Part shown: positions 40,108-41,739 of the stretch, piece by piece
Numbering within the stretch: position 1 is the first letter of the stretch
Layout: each line of letters begins with the position of its first letter
Assembly: GCA_023663235.1 (NCBI GenBank)
Contig: JAMPHW010000003.1
Location: 40,635 to 82,373, forward strand
Direction of reading: 5' to 3'
DNA from: Ruminococcus sp.
GTDB taxonomy: Bacteria > Bacillota_I > Bacilli_A > RF39 > UBA660
DNA: 41,739 nucleotides
The notes under the pieces: generated by a model
What the model saw: the letters and a program-made list of their open reading frames with translations, nothing else
Database searches by the model: none
What the model was told of the DNA's origin: nothing
Translations under genes and position numbers: made by a program

Positions 40108-40136
40108 AATATATGCATTAAAAGAGAGAAAGATTT
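40108..40136 (-). promoter_or_regulatory. Possible sigma-E promoter at the yunB start
   Basis: On the minus strand AAATCTT (40130-40136), 14 bases, CATATATT (40108-40115), a moderate sigma-E match. If used, the transcript would start at or next to the yunB ATG and be leaderless, consistent with the absence of a ribosome site. Confidence 0.3.
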
Positions 40137-41035
40137 AAAAATTTATTCAAAAATATTACTAAGCCTACAATTAAAACTAAACTTACTAATATTATTGCAA
40201 CATAGATTAGGGCTTTGCTTGATTTGACTTCTTTCTTTAAATCATTAAAGTCATCAAAATCACTTTGAGTAAAAGTTAAAGTATTAGTTAAACTATTAAG
40301 TCTCTCCTGCTCTTCTTTGGCTTTATTTGCCTTCTTCTCAGCTTCATCTAAAGACATAATTGGAGAAGTTTCATTAATACTTTCTTCTTCATGGATACCA
40401 TTTATAATAACTGTATCATCGCTACCTTTTAAGTCTGTTAAGATGTCTAAAGGATTTATTTCTTCACTGTCCTCATTATCAGTTTTTTTAACATCAATTT
40501 CGTGCATTGTAATAGTATTAATCAAATTAAGTAGTTCTTCATTATCTTGTTTATTTTCTTTTTCAATTTCCTTATCAAGATTAAATTCATTTGGATTATT
40601 TACAATATCTTCATCAGGCTTTAACTCTAAACTATTTAAAATGTCAAATTGAGTATCTCTTATTTTTTTAACCCTTTCTTGTTCATAGTTATCTTCTTTT
40701 TCAGTTCGAGCCTGCTCTAAAATAGCATTTATGTCATATTCTCTAGTATTATCTAAAGTAACATTAACTTCTTCAGTATCATCTTCTTCTAACATAATAC
40801 TTCTTCTTTTAGGCTCTTTATTATATTTGGTATCAAGGATTCTTTTTATTTGTTCTACATTAATATTTTTGGCATTGTCATCAATTATAGTTGCATTATT
40901 ATCAGGTCGATAATCTTCTTCAAGTTCATAATTACTAATGTTTTCATATAGATTTTCATTTTTATGTTGTCTTAGAGGTGTATCGTTAGTTTGTTCATCA
41001 TAATATTTTTCCATACGTGTTTTCAAGTAAATCAC
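40118..41035 (-). CDS. Acidic tail-anchored membrane protein
   Basis: About 300 residues, very rich in Asp, Glu, Asn and Lys, with low-complexity and coiled-coil stretches (about 90-175 and 225-265) and a single membrane helix at the extreme C-terminus (about 275-300). The body stays in the cytoplasm. No known domain. The start is unclear: GTG at 41035 has GAAGGA too close, ATG at 41014 has no site. It lies directly upstream of yunB, so a role in sporulation is possible but only from position. Confidence 0.65.
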   Translation of the reverse strand: MIYLKTRMEKYYDEQTNDTPLRQHKNENLYENISNYELEEDYRPDNNATIIDDNAKNINVEQIKRILDTKYNKEPKRRSIMLEEDDTEEVNVTLDNTREYDINAILEQARTEKEDNYEQERVKKIRDTQFDILNSLELKPDEDIVNNPNEFNLDKEIEKENKQDNEELLNLINTITMHEIDVKKTDNEDSEEINPLDILTDLKGSDDTVIINGIHEEESINETSPIMSLDEAEKKANKAKEEQERLNSLTNTLTFTQSDFDDFNDLKKEVKSSKALIYVAIILVSLVLIVGLVIFLNKFLNLSLF

Positions 41036-41138
41036 AATCCTTCATATTAATGATATCACATTTTATATAATTATTAAAGTCTTTAATCTTTCTTTTATAA
41101 AAAACTTTTGATATAATTTAGATGTTAGGAGATTTAAA

Positions 41139-41426
41139 ATGAAAAAAATTATTGTAAATGAAGATGCTTGCATCGGCTGTGGTGCTTGTGTAGCTATTGA
41201 TCCTGAACATTTTGCATTTAATGATGAAGGATTATCTCACTGCATTAGCAACGAAAATTTAGAAAGCGAAGTTTTAATGAGTGCAATTGACTCTTGCCCT
41301 ACTAGTGCGATAAGCATTAAAGAAGTTCAAAACGAAGAACCAGAAGATGAAGTAGAAAGTAGCTCTGAATGTGAAGATTGCTATTGTAGCGAAAGTGAAA
41401 ATTGCGGTTGCTGTAAAGAAGATTAA
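41139..41426 (+). CDS. 4Fe-4S ferredoxin with Cys-rich C-terminal tail
   Basis: A 95-residue protein. Residues 1-60 are a single-cluster ferredoxin: C11-I-G-C14-G-A-C17 and C53-P, giving the four cluster ligands. An acidic linker (62-75) leads to a tail with six more cysteines in 15 residues (C78, C81, C83, C89, C91, C92), not part of the usual ferredoxin. The tail might bind another metal. It starts behind AGGAG, with a TATAAT at 41112-41117. Confidence 0.88.
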   Translation: MKKIIVNEDACIGCGACVAIDPEHFAFNDEGLSHCISNENLESEVLMSAIDSCPTSAISIKEVQNEEPEDEVESSSECEDCYCSESENCGCCKED

Positions 41427-41439
41427 TTTCTTCTTTTTT
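41415..41439 (+). terminator. Terminator of the ferredoxin gene
   Basis: AAAGAAGA / TCTTCTTT with a 6-base loop, overlapping the stop codon and ending in a T-run. Confidence 0.55.
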
Positions 41440-41449
41440 ATTGCAAATT

Positions 41450-41473
41450 AAAATCAGAAACTAATCTGATTTT
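41450..41473 (-). terminator. Terminator of the Rpn-like gene
   Basis: AAAATCAG / CTGATTTT with an 8-base loop that contains the stop codon of the gene at 41461; on the minus strand it runs into TTTTAATTT. Confidence 0.55.
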
Positions 41474-41739
41474 AAACTTTTAGATATATCCTCTATTTCT
41501 TCTAAAGATAAATTAGTATATTTCTTTATTATTTCAATATCTACTTTATCTTTTAACATAGACATAGCTATTTCTTTTCTAGTATCTTCTTTTCCGGCAT
41601 TGGTTCCAAGCTCATATGCTTCCCTATCTTTAAAAGCTTCATAGTCATAATATAATCCATCCATAAAATCTTTTGTTAAATCTACCATTTTATTCCTTAC
41701 TACCTCCATTATCTTGTTATTTAGATATAGCTCATCTAG
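41461..41739 (-). CDS. C-terminal part of an Rpn / PD-(D/E)XK transposase-like protein (cut by the window)
   Basis: The frame is open to the right edge, at least 92 residues, so the gene starts outside. The visible part has the tail typical of Rpn-family putative transposases/nucleases: Y.AFKDREAYELGTNAGKEDTRKEIAMSML, broken here for length, then KVDIEIIKKYTNLSLEEIEDI. The nuclease domain is not in view. An ATG at 41709 is internal to this frame. Rpn proteins promote RecA-independent recombination in E. coli. Confidence 0.6.
   Translation of the reverse strand, partial: LDELYLNNKIMEVVRNKMVDLTKDFMDGLYYDYEAFKDREAYELGTNAGKEDTRKEIAMSMLKDKVDIEIIKKYTNLSLEEIEDISKSLKSD

Overview
The window comes from an AT-rich, low-GC, endospore-forming member of the Bacillota, most likely an uncultured gut-type member of the Bacilli (RF39 / Erysipelotrichales-like; the exact lineage is inference). 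The evidence is: spore genes (SpoIIIAH, GerE, GerM, YunB, a CotY/CotZ-type coat protein), Bacillus-like tRNA-Met, a serine T-box leader, strong AGGAGG or AGGTGA ribosome sites, and normal use of TGA as stop. No phage, IS element or CRISPR array is visible. Only the right edge carries a piece of an Rpn/PD-(D/E)XK-type protein.

Layout. 1-4.8 kb (minus strand): lepA, a tandem SpoIIID-like regulator, hemW and a small tail-anchored protein, followed by a repeat-rich leader to a gene outside the window; a CmpB-type membrane protein lies upstream. 4.9-6.7 kb (plus): a sporulation cluster spoIIIAH-gerE-gerM, with sequences that fit sigma-E and sigma-K promoters. 6.8-7.1 kb: a compact locus that looks like a type I toxin-antitoxin module (30-residue hydrophobic peptide, convergent antisense RNA, complementary mRNA ends). 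7.1-10.3 kb (minus): tRNA-Arg and a translation operon (ygjP-like peptidase, SpoU methyltransferase, rimM, trmD, unknown gene). 10.3-14.3 kb: a membrane Cthe_2159-type protein, a CcdA/thioredoxin pair with a small exported protein, and a membrane-tethered XRE regulator. 14.4-19.3 kb: one 1,642-residue surface protein. 19.5-21.4 kb: a lipoprotein and an ECF sigma/anti-sigma pair with an apparent autoregulatory promoter. 21.4-28.2 kb: accessory and stress genes, including an aldo/keto reductase with an in-frame stop in its leader, XRE and HxlR regulators, VanZ, flavin reductase and three alkylation-repair proteins. 28.2-30.2 kb: serS and an unknown gene behind a serine T-box. 30.3-35.3 kb: a two-gene cell-wall hydrolase operon. 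35.4-41.7 kb: coat protein, membrane thioredoxin, XRE regulator, tRNA-Met, M32 carboxypeptidase, yunB, an acidic tail-anchored protein and a ferredoxin with a Cys-rich tail.

How it hangs together. The clearest themes are sporulation (sigma-E/sigma-K-like promoters in front of spore genes), extracytoplasmic thiol chemistry (CcdA, two membrane thioredoxins, and four exported domains that each end in a penultimate cysteine, three of them on XRE regulators), and cell-surface remodelling by two very large multidomain proteins. The best candidate for an undescribed system is the 6.8-7.1 kb RNA/peptide locus, followed by the membrane XRE/thioredoxin association.
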